Assembly: GCA_013368325.1 (NCBI GenBank)
Contig: JAACJK010000110.1
Span: 1,116,001 to 1,180,000 of the forward strand
Direction: 5' to 3'
Length of the DNA: 64,000 bases
DNA from: Ephemerocybe angulata
Lineage: Eukaryota > Basidiomycota > Agaricomycetes > Agaricales > Psathyrellaceae
Each line of letters begins with the position of its first letter. The first letter of the stretch is position 1. Shown in pieces: positions 23,189-33,555 of this stretch. Under the pieces are notes generated by a model that saw nothing but the letters and a program-made list of their open reading frames with translations, ran no database searches and was not told where the DNA came from. The position numbers and the translations under genes were made by a program.

Positions 23189-24464
23189 CTACAAGCACTG
23201 ACTGTAGTAGTCGTTGACTTTCGTGCAGGTACCGGAAGCGCACTGGGTAGCACCGGTGTATCCGATACCACCACACTGGCCATAAGGTGGTACAGTCGGG
23301 CCAGCAGGGACGGTAGGCTGGGGTGCGACGACGGTCGTGGAGGTCGTGACGGTGGTAGCGGGCTGCGTCTGGCTTGTGGGCTGGGGTGCGGCGGCAGCAC
23401 CGTTCCAGACAGCAGGTCCTGGGACCTTATAGGTGGTGATGGATGGGGCAGATGCGGAGTAGATGTCGACCAGGACACCGGGGTCGGACATGGTGTATCC
23501 GCCGGGGAACTTCACGGTGTATCCGGCGCCGGGAAGGGAGCCACTGCCGCCTGTGAGGGTGAGCTGAGCGCACTCGGGGTAGAATTGGGGGGTGTTGGCT
23601 TGGTGAAGGGCGAGGAGCTCGTGCTGTTCAAGAAGTTAGTGTTACTACTAATGATACTGAAGGTTGAGGGAGCACGTACCCTGATCATGTATTCACCATC
23701 GGGCAAGTTGGGGATTTTGACATCGTAAGCGAGCTTCGCCATAATCTGGCCGTTTCCCCATGAGCCCTTACTGCCATGCGACCCCGGGGTCAGCGTACAA
23801 ACTCAAAGAGGAGTCGAGGAGAAAGGTTAACGTACGCCAGGGTACCCGAGATCAAACCGAGCTCGGAGATCTTGAACCAATCGAGTTGTCCGCTGTTTGC
23901 TGAGGAGCAAGCACCAGGGCACTTGGCCATGTAGACAATGACGGGGCCCTCAGCGTGCGTCCACTGACCCCACTTGGCGGTGATAGTGCTTCCAGGCTTG
24001 ACGGGTGCGTTCAACTGGCCGGAGCTGGCCTGGCCATTGTTGTTGCATGCGAAGGTCTAGGTTTCGTTGCTTGATGAGGATCGAGTTTGTTTCATAGAAG
24101 AAACAACTCACCGCATCAGAGGTCGTCAGGATGCTTCACAGCCAGTAAGCAAAAAGCGTAAAAGTTCCTGATAACACCTCTAACTTACGGGTTATAGGAG
24201 CCTAGGAGATGCTGATTAGTGCTAGTTCTCAGAGAGGTAAGAAGATCCGGTACGTACTGTAAGGACGACCGATGGACTTCTGCCCGGTCGGGGTGTTGAA
24301 AGCCTGCCATCCCGGGTACGTAGTCCCTGCAATTGTTTAGCCAGTATGCTCGAGATCCAGAGTAGAAACAGCTCACCGTCAATGATGTACGAGGTGACAC
24401 CACCGTGGGCTGCGGCTTGGCCGACAAGGAGGGATGCGACAGCAATGAGTGATGCAGCGAGCAT
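23189..24464 (-). CDS. AA9 lytic polysaccharide monooxygenase with C-terminal CBM1
   Basis: Seven exons on the minus strand, about 315 residues. A 19-residue signal peptide ends in QAAA, placing His at the mature N-terminus ([11 protein letters not shown]), the first ligand of the copper histidine brace. The second ligand is His98 of the precursor, His79 mature, in [15 protein letters not shown]; the axial Tyr lies in [10 protein letters not shown] Thr/Pro/Ala-rich linker leads to a family 1 carbohydrate-binding module ([18 protein letters not shown] to YYSQCL). AA9 enzymes oxidatively cleave cellulose or hemicellulose outside the cell, using copper with H2O2 or O2 and a reductant; the CBM1 binds crystalline cellulose. 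Every key residue is present, so it is probably active. Very short exons (24189-24201 is 13 nt) lie near the N-terminus. Confidence 0.95.
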
Positions 24465-25390
24465 TTTGTGAGTATGTAAGAGCTCAACGAGGTCTGCTCA
24501 TCTGACCAGCTCCTAGTTATATACCTTCCCCACATCTTATCCCAGAGTGTGACTTTGTTACCCGCGCGCGATAGATACCGTTACATCGTCGGACGGACTG
24601 AGTATACGACGTCGTTCCGAGATTTACCACGTACTGCAGCGGACCTACCTGAGCTTCCCTCATTCTCGAGCAATTCTCGAGATCCGAGGTGGGCGAGAGC
24701 CTTTCATTGGCTGACGCGCCGAAAGAAGGCGGGCTTCCAGGAGGGGTTTGTTATGAGAAGCAGCGATTGAATGGAGTGATTTTTCCGAATTCTTTCCCTC
24801 AATGGTGAGAGTATGGGGTAGGCTCAAGGTAGGCTACTGTTTCTTCGGTAAATCAATTGTCCGTCAGGTCAGCGCAATGAATGCACCGAAGGTAAGTATG
24901 TCAGGATATGCCATAGGGCTTCAAAGCTTCACGGGTTCTGTTGGGCGATGAAGCCTGGTGAAAACGAGTGAGCGGGGAGCCTTCTCGGACCACACGTGAA
25001 AAAGTCCTGGTCAACTCTGACTTAAGAGTAATCCTAGTCATCTCAAGATACCCATACTAGTACCACGTATAACTCATCGTCGTTTACTTCTCCTCTGGTC
25101 AGCGCTATCACACTCGGAGCCGTGCTCATTAGGTACTCACAGAACGATGTATCGGTCTCTTGGCATCTCTGCATATCGTGTGTGTGTATGAGGTCAACAA
25201 GATTCCAAGCAACGTCATCCTTCATTGAGTATCCTGTGGCACTTTCGAATGTCAATAGCACCCAAGGCACCGACGATTGATCCGAGGAAACTATTTTGCC
25301 TAGAGCTACATCTTGGATATCTGCAAGCGGACGCTAAACGTCTGAAACGAAAAACATTAGTTACATCGATGGGGTTACACTGGGGAAGTT
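24465..25390. other. intergenic, 930 bp, LPMO promoter side
   Basis: On the LPMO strand a TATATAA (plus 24518-24524) lies about 55 bp before the ATG, and a GTGGGG (plus 24528-24533) matches the SYGGRG consensus of the carbon-catabolite repressor Cre1/CreA. Nothing else supported; a short frame at 25043-25270 has no recognisable relative. Confidence 0.5.
24518..24533 (-). promoter_or_regulatory. TATA box and possible Cre1 site of the LPMO gene
   Basis: TATATAA and, immediately upstream on the coding strand, GTGGGG. Cellulase and LPMO genes are commonly glucose-repressed through SYGGRG sites; a single site is weak evidence. Confidence 0.4.
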
Positions 25391-27175
25391 TCAATCCGAA
25401 CCATCATCACCGAAGGGCGCCCTTTGTCGTAGAGGGATTCGAAGAGGATAGGTTAGCTTGAGAGCCAAATCGGATATGTCAACCCCATCCTCCCGCAGCG
25501 CGTTCGCAATGTCTAACTCCTTTACCGTTTCAAATTTAACGGTCACTTTGCGCAGCCGCGCGATCATCAGGTTTCCGCTGGAATGTGCCCTCCTCCGCTG
25601 TGCGATAAACTGAAAGAGCGCCTCCTCCCCTGCAAATATTGGCAACTCAATCGCTTCTAATTTCGGGCAGCAATGCCACCCTTCCACGTTGCCTTCCCCA
25701 AAGGACGGCGTCAACCGGCGCAAAAAATCCCCGTCAAGAGGTGTCTCGAGGTTCACGCCTGCTGCAAGGAATAGTGCAGCTATGTTGTGGGCCAAGCGAA
25801 GCGAAACGACGTTTAGAAGGAGGTTCATGCATCGTAAAAGTCCAGATTGTGTGAGGTTGTAGGCATTCAGATGGACGTCCGTGAGTTGATGCCCGAATGC
25901 TTCGAGCCATGCCTCGGTCGCGCTGTGGCCGGGGCTAGATGGTCCCAGATCATTTGGTAGCGAAAGCGCTTTGAGGGAAGGAAGGAAGAGGAGAGCGATG
26001 AAGTCGTGGTTTGGGACGAAGTGGCGAAGGGTGAGGGACTTCAAGTGGGGTAGAGACACACGTCCGCCTGACATTCCGCCATTAGAGGCACCGACATTGA
26101 AGGTGAGATCACATGCGACCAGCTGTGGACATGCTCGAAGGAGCGCAAGGGCCTCAGAGAACCCGAAAGCTTTGGCGCCATTTGTTATCGATGGCAAGCC
26201 GTGTATCTGGAGGTTTGTCAACTGTCTCCAGCGGACGGGAAGGGTGTTGAAAGCGGCGAAAGTTGGTCCTAGGCTTAAGGAGGACAACAGCCTTGCACCC
26301 AATATGCCTGTATCTTGGTTGGGTGGTGGGAGGTGGTCGCCGGTGGGCCCAAGGGCTATCGCAAAGGTCGCTGACAAGGCCAACCTTTGAAGATGCGGGA
26401 CATCGTCCTCTCTGAGCTCAAAAATTCTCCGAAAGGCTGATTTCTCAAAGCCCGAGCCCGTCAACCGAATTGTCGCTTCCTTCCACCTTGACGAGACATT
26501 GCATATGATGTCGACCAGAGAGGACACAGTTGCGGCAGGAGGAGACTTCATCGCACCCTGCGGATGATAGCGGTGGCCGGCGGCGACGGGGTCGGCTGCT
26601 TGAAACTGGATGAAAAGGTCGCTACCTTTGGACCTCTTCAGCCATACGTGCACCGTCGTCTTGATCAGTTCCAGCTCCCTTTCCCATCGGCGACACCTAT
26701 CAACTTCGGGTAGTTGAGCGATGATCAATGAGCGAGAAGCGTCTGGCGTCAAGATGTTTCCGGGGGTGGGAGCGGTGGGAGTAGGCGGCGAATGTATCGT
26801 TAATTTGTTCCACAGCGTCGGTGTGCTAAGCGCAAGCTGCCGCCACCGCCTGCAGACGTGGCTGAGAATAACTGCTGGGTGACTGCTCGTCATTCTCGCG
26901 TGACGTTGACTCGGGTGGGCCACAATAGCGACGAATAGAGCAGACAAGATGTCGCCCGGTAGACTTTTAATGGGGGAAAGGAGTGCAGAATGACGCTCTC
27001 GGAAACAAATTCGAGCTGTTTGGACGACTTCGAGGGCCTTGATCTGAGCAATCAGTTCAGCGAGGGCCTCATCGTTTTCTTGGATCAAGGAACGTATCTC
27101 GGGAACTTCATCGTCAGAAGGCGCATAGTTGGTGTCGAGATGCTCGAGGAATGGTGTGCATGCGGGGTCGAACAT
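25391..27175 (-). CDS. F-box-like/LRR protein, copy 4
   Basis: An intronless frame of 594 residues from the ATG at 27175. An in-frame ATG lies 48 bp further upstream, but the shorter start matches the paralogs, which place HLDTNYAPSDDEVP near residue 12. A helix (about 25-60) is followed by an F-box-like domain (IKSLPGDILSALF, HVCRRWRQLALSTPTLW) at about 62-125 and leucine-rich-repeat-like sequence with the family's LRACPQLVACDLTF and LPHLKSLTLRHFVP blocks. First of three consecutive same-strand copies, with a gap of under 300 bp to the next. No disabling change seen. Its role as a ubiquitin-ligase adaptor is inferred from the F-box. Confidence 0.85.
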   Translation of the reverse strand: MFDPACTPFLEHLDTNYAPSDDEVPEIRSLIQENDEALAELIAQIKALEVVQTARICFRERHSALLSPIKSLPGDILSALFVAIVAHPSQRHARMTSSHPAVILSHVCRRWRQLALSTPTLWNKLTIHSPPTPTAPTPGNILTPDASRSLIIAQLPEVDRCRRWERELELIKTTVHVWLKRSKGSDLFIQFQAADPVAAGHRYHPQGAMKSPPAATVSSLVDIICNVSSRWKEATIRLTGSGFEKSAFRRIFELREDDVPHLQRLALSATFAIALGPTGDHLPPPNQDTGILGARLLSSLSLGPTFAAFNTLPVRWRQLTNLQIHGLPSITNGAKAFGFSEALALLRACPQLVACDLTFNVGASNGGMSGGRVSLPHLKSLTLRHFVPNHDFIALLFLPSLKALSLPNDLGPSSPGHSATEAWLEAFGHQLTDVHLNAYNLTQSGLLRCMNLLLNVVSLRLAHNIAALFLAAGVNLETPLDGDFLRRLTPSFGEGNVEGWHCCPKLEAIELPIFAGEEALFQFIAQRRRAHSSGNLMIARLRKVTVKFETVKELDIANALREDGVDISDLALKLTYPLRIPLRQRAPFGDDGSD

Positions 27176-27471
27176 GGTGGTTATGGTCCAAGGGACGCCA
27201 TCAAGAATTTCGCCCGTCATCATGTCCGGGATGGCTGTGCCGCAGGCCTCAAAGGCTTCAACACCCAGCCTCGGCTAACGAGCTGTATACCAGTGAGACA
27301 GACTTATATACACGTAGAGTCAGAGAAATACTTGTGGCTTCCCGCTGGTAGGTAATGATACAGATACCGTGCCCCAACCCCATAATCTGAACTAAGCAGG
27401 ATTGACACTGGCAGTACATCAATGGCTCCCCTGTGTAACCTGTGTTCGTCCCCCTAATTGTTGCAATAAGA

Positions 27472-29277
27472 TTACTCAAAGTCATCCTCGCTTGAAGAGT
27501 AAGACCTCTTCGACCGCAGCGAGATGCGAAGAGGATAAGTCATTTTGAGGGTGAGGCCCGAAGTGTCAACCCCGTCGTCCCACAGCGCGCGGGCGATGTC
27601 AATTTCCTGCAGCGTTTTGAACCGAACTGTCACTTTGCGAAGCCGCGCGAGAGAAGTCTTCAATTTCCTCCGTCGGGCAATGAATTGGATAAGCTCCTCC
27701 TCCCCTCCACACGTCAGCAGTTCAATTTCCTCCAGCTTTGGGCACCAAACAGGCTTCTTGCTCGTAGCGCCTTCCTCGTTGTCCTCCCCAGATGGTGGCG
27801 TCAATCGACGCAGAAATTCTCGGTCAATAACTGCGGGTTCTTTCTCCTCAGGGGCATTGGGATGGGGCTTTATAGAGTATGGTGACCCTCCGGGATGATC
27901 AAACTTGAGGGAAACAATGTTGGGAAGAAGGTCCATAGAACGTACAAGGCCGGTTTGTGTGAGGTTTTTCACGGTTACGCGGAGATCCGTGAGCTGGTGG
28001 CCGAAGGTTTGAAGCCATGCTTCCATTGCATTACTCGCGCGAGTAGCGATGGGGTGTAGATAGTTGAGAAGCGAGAGAGACTTGAGGGATGGAAAGGAGA
28101 GACGCGATATGAAGTCCTGGTCAGGGATGGAGTATCGCAGCGTCAGTGACTTGAGGTGGACGAGGGACACTGGTCTGCCTAAATCCACGTCCGTCGGTGG
28201 GTTAGGCGCCAAGTCCAGATTACAAGTGACAAGCTGGGGGCATAGCCGAAGGAGAGCTAGGGCCTCCACGCAGCCGAAGGCTTTAGTCGGCAGAAAGAAG
28301 TCTATGTAGCCATCAAACCGTAAATTGGTCAACTGACCCCAACGGACGGGGAGGGTGTTGAGGTCAGCAAAAATTCCCCCAAGGGACAAGCAGAGCAGCT
28401 GAGGTGCACCCAATAGACCAGTGTTTTGGTTGGGTGGGGGAGGAAGGCCATCCATGTCGCAGCGGGAAGGCATCATTACGAAGCTTGTGGTGAGGTTCAG
28501 CCGTCGAACCCGAGGAACGTCTTCCGCTTTGAGTTCAAATATTCGCCGAAAGGACGAGTGGATGATCTCCGAGCATACGTATTTGAGCATAAATGTCGCT
28601 TCCTCCCATCTCGACGACGAATTGCATAACAGATCGACCAGTGACGCAAGCACTGTAGTGGGAAGTTGCATTGCAGCTTGTGGACCAGGGTCGGATGCCT
28701 GCAATCGAATGGAAAGGTCGCATCCCTTTGACCTCTGAAGCCATATGCCCACCATCCTTATGATCGAGTCCAATTCCTTCTCCCAGCGCAGGGCAACTTC
28801 GATTCGGGGGTTTTCAAGTTGGGCGCTGCGTAAAGAGTTAGAATCGTCGGTCGTCCATGAATTGCCAACGAATAGACCATAGTTGGGAGGGGCCGGAGGG
28901 TGTATTGTCAATGAACTCCACAACCTTGGGGTGTCAAGAGCAAGATAGCGCCAACGAGCACAAACGTGGGTGAGAACGACTGCTGGGTGTTTATTAGACA
29001 TTTTCATGCTGGAGTCGCTCGGGTGGCCCAAGGCAGCGAGGAAAAGGGTGCATAAAAGGTCATCCGGAAGCCGTTTAATGGGAGATAGTAGTGCAGTGTG
29101 ACGATGAATGAAGGATAGTCGAGCGGTCCTGACGGCTTCAAGGGCTTGGATCTGCGCTTCGAGTTGAGGGAGGGCATCCTTGTTCTCCTGAATTAAGATC
29201 CGTATATGTGGTACCTCACTATCGGGGGGAACGTAGTTGGTGTCCAGGTGCTCTTCAAAGGGTGTAGGAATGAACAT
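27472..29277 (-). CDS. F-box-like/LRR protein, copy 5
   Basis: An intronless 601-residue frame. The leader EEHLDTNYVPPDSEVPHIR is followed by a helix, the F-box-like domain (IKRLPDDLLCTLF, HVCARWRYLALDTPRLW) and leucine-rich-repeat-like blocks close to copies 4 and 6 (LRLCPQLVTCNLDL, LVHLKSLTLRYSIP, IARRRKL). The coding-strand sequence TAGGCGCCC occurs 96 bp upstream. Similarity to copy 4 runs end to end, including the C-terminal TYPLRI block, so the two probably come from a recent tandem duplication. Confidence 0.85.
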   Translation of the reverse strand: MFIPTPFEEHLDTNYVPPDSEVPHIRILIQENKDALPQLEAQIQALEAVRTARLSFIHRHTALLSPIKRLPDDLLCTLFLAALGHPSDSSMKMSNKHPAVVLTHVCARWRYLALDTPRLWSSLTIHPPAPPNYGLFVGNSWTTDDSNSLRSAQLENPRIEVALRWEKELDSIIRMVGIWLQRSKGCDLSIRLQASDPGPQAAMQLPTTVLASLVDLLCNSSSRWEEATFMLKYVCSEIIHSSFRRIFELKAEDVPRVRRLNLTTSFVMMPSRCDMDGLPPPPNQNTGLLGAPQLLCLSLGGIFADLNTLPVRWGQLTNLRFDGYIDFFLPTKAFGCVEALALLRLCPQLVTCNLDLAPNPPTDVDLGRPVSLVHLKSLTLRYSIPDQDFISRLSFPSLKSLSLLNYLHPIATRASNAMEAWLQTFGHQLTDLRVTVKNLTQTGLVRSMDLLPNIVSLKFDHPGGSPYSIKPHPNAPEEKEPAVIDREFLRRLTPPSGEDNEEGATSKKPVWCPKLEEIELLTCGGEEELIQFIARRRKLKTSLARLRKVTVRFKTLQEIDIARALWDDGVDTSGLTLKMTYPLRISLRSKRSYSSSEDDFE

Positions 29278-29525
29278 GGGAGTTAGGATTCAAGGGCAAT
29301 TGATGTCTCATCATGATCGGAATCCTTCATGATCCTTGGTTCCATGACGTGGCTGTGCGACGTTGCCGAAGCGGGCGCCTATTGAACAATTCGCACTGAG
29401 GATGCTCGTTCTACACATCGGTCATTACGGTCTATACAGACCTACAGGGGCTGCGTAATAATTATATTGAACGATCTTCTGGAGCCGCAAGATAGAACGG
29501 TCGGATTCCACTACATATCATATTC

Positions 29526-31412
29526 CTAAAAGTCTGAATCATAGTCAGCTCGTGTGCGACGGTTCCTGGTTTGTAACGGAATGCGACGAGGGTACAATAC
29601 TTTCAGAGTGAGGCCCACAACGTCAACTCCCTCTTCCCTCAATGCAGCAGTGATATCGAGCTCCTGTAGTGTTTCGAATGCGGCTGTCACCTCCCGTAGT
29701 CCCGGAGACTTCAAGGCGACGCAGGTCCTCCTCCGACCGGCAATGAAGTCAAAGAGCTCCTTTTCCGTAAACGTGATGCCCCCATGCTTTGGAAAGTTGA
29801 TGACCTCTAACCTGGGGCATGGGACGAGCATGCTGGGCGCCTGAACATCGTTCTCCTCCGGCGGGGTCAGGCGGCGTAAGAAGTCTCCGTCGACGCTTTC
29901 CGGTACGTCTGGCGTTTCAGTCCAATTGAATGTTGGGTCGAGAGACAGCGTGTGCCTGTCTCCGCTGTGGTCAAGATGGAGGGAAATGACGTTGGGAAGG
30001 AGATCCATGCACCGTAAGAGGCCCGATGGCTTGAGATTCGCGACGTTGATCTGGACTTCCTTGAGATTGTGCCCAAATGCTTGAAGCCACGACTCGACTG
30101 GGCCGATGCCGCCGTTGCAATTCACCTGTGGGACATTGATGTCCAGATAGTTTGGGAGCATAAGTACCTCGAGAGAAGGGAGGGAGAGAAGTGTGACAAA
30201 GTGTGGCCCTGGAACGGAGTACCGAAGGGTGAGTGATTTGAGATGAGGTAAGGATATCGATCCGGCTGGTCGTGAATCTGGTAACTCGACATCTATCATG
30301 GCCAAGGAAAGATCACAGGTGACGAGGTGGGGGCATCGTTCCAAAAGGGAAAGGGCTTGCTTGAAGTCAAAGACGAGCCTATTGCTTGGGGTCTGTGGGG
30401 TGAAAACATCTATATATCCATCGAATTGTAGGTCGGTGAGCTGCTCCCAGCGGACGGGAAGGGAGTTGACATTGACAGAGATTGAGCCGAGGGTTAAGGT
30501 CCGCAATGAAACCCCACCCAGCATGCCAGTCGTTTTATCGGGTGGTGTTGGGAGCTGTTCATTGCCCGGGGTATCAGGCGCCATTCGAAAGCTCGCAGAA
30601 AGAGATAATCTTCGAAGTTGCGGTACATCCTCCGGCTTGAGGTTGAGCATCCTGTAGAATGCCGAACTGCTGTACTCCGGACCGTCGAGTGTTAGCCTGA
30701 GCGATGCTCCTTTCCACCTATGGGACGTGTCGCATATAATGTCTGCCAATGACGCGAGCATTGTGGCGGGTGGGGTACCCATCCCTGTATGTCCATCCGT
30801 CTGATTAAAGGCACCCAACGGGTCGGACGCGTGGAAGTCGATGGAAAGGTCGCATTCCTTCGACCTCCCAAGCCATATGCACGCCAACCTCTTGATGCGT
30901 TCCAGCTCCTTCTCCCAGCGCCGGGCTACGTCGACAAGAGGCTCGTGGCTGTTGACACGGGGTGGTGGGATGGGATTATCAACCCCAGTGTTCCTGAAGT
31001 AGGTTCCACGGGGTGCGACCGGTGTGTGGATTGTTAAGGAGCTCCACAGCAATGGGGTATTGAGTGCCAGCTGACGCCAGCGCCCGCACACATGGCTGAT
31101 GACAACCGCTGGGTGCGTGCTCGACATCGTCACGTCGCGGTGGTCTGGGTCGGCCAATAGAGTAAGGAATAAAGTTGAGAGAATGTCGTCAGGAAGCCGT
31201 TTCACAGGTGAAAGGAATGCCATGTGCTGCTCTCCAAAGGATGCTCGAGCAATTCGAACGACTTCGAGCGCTTCGATCTGAGCAATTAGTTCTGCAAGGG
31301 CTGCGTTGTTCTCCTGGACTAGGGCGCGTATGCGCGGAATTTCGATGTTGGAAGGAATATAATTGGTGTTGAGGTGCTGGGCGAATGGTGTGGATAAAGG
31401 ATTGAACGTCAT
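29526..31412 (-). CDS. F-box-like/LRR protein, copy 6
   Basis: An intronless 628-residue frame with an ACCACCATG start context. The leader AQHLNTNYIPSNIEIPRIR is followed by a helix, the F-box-like domain (VKRLPDDILSTLF, HVCGRWRQLALNTPLLW) and leucine-rich-repeat-like sequence with LERCPHLVTCDLSL and LPHLKSLTLRYSVP. The C-terminal DFIAGRRRTC block is shared with the other copies. It has longer loops than copies 4 and 5. This is the upstream end of the three-gene tandem run. Confidence 0.85.
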   Translation of the reverse strand: MTFNPLSTPFAQHLNTNYIPSNIEIPRIRALVQENNAALAELIAQIEALEVVRIARASFGEQHMAFLSPVKRLPDDILSTLFLTLLADPDHRDVTMSSTHPAVVISHVCGRWRQLALNTPLLWSSLTIHTPVAPRGTYFRNTGVDNPIPPPRVNSHEPLVDVARRWEKELERIKRLACIWLGRSKECDLSIDFHASDPLGAFNQTDGHTGMGTPPATMLASLADIICDTSHRWKGASLRLTLDGPEYSSSAFYRMLNLKPEDVPQLRRLSLSASFRMAPDTPGNEQLPTPPDKTTGMLGGVSLRTLTLGSISVNVNSLPVRWEQLTDLQFDGYIDVFTPQTPSNRLVFDFKQALSLLERCPHLVTCDLSLAMIDVELPDSRPAGSISLPHLKSLTLRYSVPGPHFVTLLSLPSLEVLMLPNYLDINVPQVNCNGGIGPVESWLQAFGHNLKEVQINVANLKPSGLLRCMDLLPNVISLHLDHSGDRHTLSLDPTFNWTETPDVPESVDGDFLRRLTPPEENDVQAPSMLVPCPRLEVINFPKHGGITFTEKELFDFIAGRRRTCVALKSPGLREVTAAFETLQELDITAALREEGVDVVGLTLKVLYPRRIPLQTRNRRTRADYDSDF

Positions 31413-32284
31413 GGTGGTGGTTCGAGTCTAAGTTGCATGGCTGTGATCGACCTCCAATATTCATTGTTGAGAACTCAAGCTTTATGGTCTTCCTCCCATT
31501 TGACAACACATTACCGGCAGAAAGGCGCAGGAAGTTCAACCACTGAATCTGTGGCCGCGATACACAGAATGAGCGGATATGGGTCAGCTTAGCCGCCGAC
31601 GTCCGTGCGTGGGGATGATATCGAATAAGCCGTCGTCGCTTTAACGCCCGTCGCAACTGTGACGGCCCCGCTTTCGCCCTATCTTCCATGGAACGTCTAA
31701 TAAAGGCACACCTGTCTCTCGCCGCACCACACTGGGGCAGATCGACACACACTGTGCGAGGGACGTAACTCCGGCCTCGTTACCGCGTGCTCGAGTCTAC
31801 TCGTAAAGCCAAGCTCAGCTGAGCGGGTGGGGAACGGGAGGAGTTCTATGTAGATTGCTCGAGGGTTGCGGTGTGCTAGCCGATTGAATTGAAGGTTTGA
31901 GTGTGGGTATCGTTGCTATAGATCTGGTCTGGAGACGCTGTTGGTGTTCTCGAATGTGGGATGGAGCGGGGAGGAAAAATTGAGAGTAGGTATAAAGGCT
32001 TTGGAGGGGATTGGAGGGGGTCTAGTCCATCCGTTGCGAGTCGACGTTGTTTCTTTCCTTTCCTTCCTATCTATTCCTCTATCGGTTCTCTGACAACAAC
32101 TTACTGTCGGCACCACTCGCTCTTTTGCTCCCACTTTCATTCGAGATTTATTTCGCCCTGCGACGGACGACCTACCCGGCTCGTTAATTGTACTGGGCAC
32201 AGCCTACATCTCTCAAACCCAGACCGGTATCCGAAGATCGACAGGCACGCTCTGGAAGCGACCCAACCAACCCCAAGAGCCAGC
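31413..32284. other. intergenic, 870 bp, between divergent genes
   Basis: Promoter region of F-box copy 6 and of the secreted protein. A TATAAAG at 31991-31997 and a long pyrimidine-rich stretch (about 32040-32160) precede the latter, implying a 5' leader of about 200 bp. No gene recognised. Confidence 0.5.
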
Positions 32285-33264
32285 ATGGTCACATTTGCAC
32301 TCCGTTTCTTCGTGCTTGCATCCTGCATCTACTCTTGCATCGCAGCCGCAAGTACGCATGATCATTGCTAACTGGAGGGTCCAAAAATCACTTACAAGTG
32401 CCATTTTTCTATGCACCAGTACCGTCCACAATCGACATATCATCCCTTGCAGACCTTGATGGCGGAGACCCCGTTTGCGAGGGCGCGCGGCGGCAAGTCA
32501 TCGCCTCCCTTCGGGCATCGTCTCGAGACGTCGTCAGAGTCGGAAGCACAGCCGGAAAGTGAGTGGTATAAGCCATACCCACTTTATCAAATCGTTTGGA
32601 CTGCGTGCTGAGAAGAATGTACCACTAGCAATGCAGTAGTCCGGAATGCGGTGAGCAATGCGCAGACGGGCATGCGCGATGCGACGAGTGGGATCACCCA
32701 GGTTGCTTTTGCACTGCTTGCGGGGGATGAGCCAACAAAGGCCAGCCGAGACCTCATCGCTAAAGGTTTCAGCGCCGTGAAGACAGCTCTCGAGGCCCTA
32801 TCCAAGTAAGTCATGCCATCCTCCACCCCTCCCTCCTCTCCATGCCCTATCGTCTCGCCCATTCATTTTGTCCGCTCCATATTCATCCATGGCTGAACTG
32901 ACTGACTGATGACTGTAGAGTGAGCCCGATTATAAAAGCCCGCGTCGCACGCGCGCGGACGTCGCTTAACCAGGCTGTGGCGGCGGGGAACAGGCTCGTC
33001 GTCGATTGCGGCGGGTCTGACCCAATTGACCTCCCTGAGTCGGGCGTTGGGAAGACCATCACTTTGACGCCGGCGGCGCTGAGAGCGGGGGCGACGGCGA
33101 CTGGTGCCAGTACTGCGATCAGTGATGCCCCGAGTCCTACTACCACTGCGATGGAGACGGATGGGAAAGCGGAGGCGACGCCAGTTGTGGCGAGTGCGAG
33201 TCCTGGTGTGGCTGCGGAGACGGGGGTTGAGAGCGTTTCGGACGCGAGCCCGACTACGAGGTGA
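32285..33264 (+). CDS. small secreted Ala/Thr-rich protein, unknown
   Basis: Four exons: 32285-32351, 32420-32558, 32629-32805 and 32919-33264, giving 242 residues. The first 22 residues are a clear signal peptide (FALRFFVLASCIYSCIAAA). The middle is helix-forming, with regularly spaced Val/Ala/Leu (AVVRNAVSNAQTGMRDATSG). The final 100 residues are Ala/Thr/Pro/Ser-rich and probably extended and O-glycosylated. Only two Cys remain in the mature part. The arrangement (helical secreted domain plus low-complexity tail) resembles cell-wall-associated surface proteins, but I cannot name a family. A GT-AG pair overlaps the stop codon; spliced or not, the protein ends with the same Arg. Confidence 0.65.
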
Positions 33265-33555
33265 GCGCGATGCAACCTCCCTCTGGAAACCTCTTTGGAG
33301 TTTTGCTGACGGCGGACTGCGATAGGTAAAACAGGGTACTAAGAGGTGTGGTATGGTATGGGTAGAATGATGTCACTTTGAGCGGGATAAGATATGGACG
33401 CTACAGCTCTGTTCAACTTGCTTTGATATCTGTTTTCGGATCTGGGTCTCTCTGGCTTGTGTTATGTACTTTTAGATTCGTCACGCTGATTAATGGGCAT
33501 TGGACTTTCGATATTGACCTTGACTGCTACCTACGTTAGCTATATTTGTGATCAA

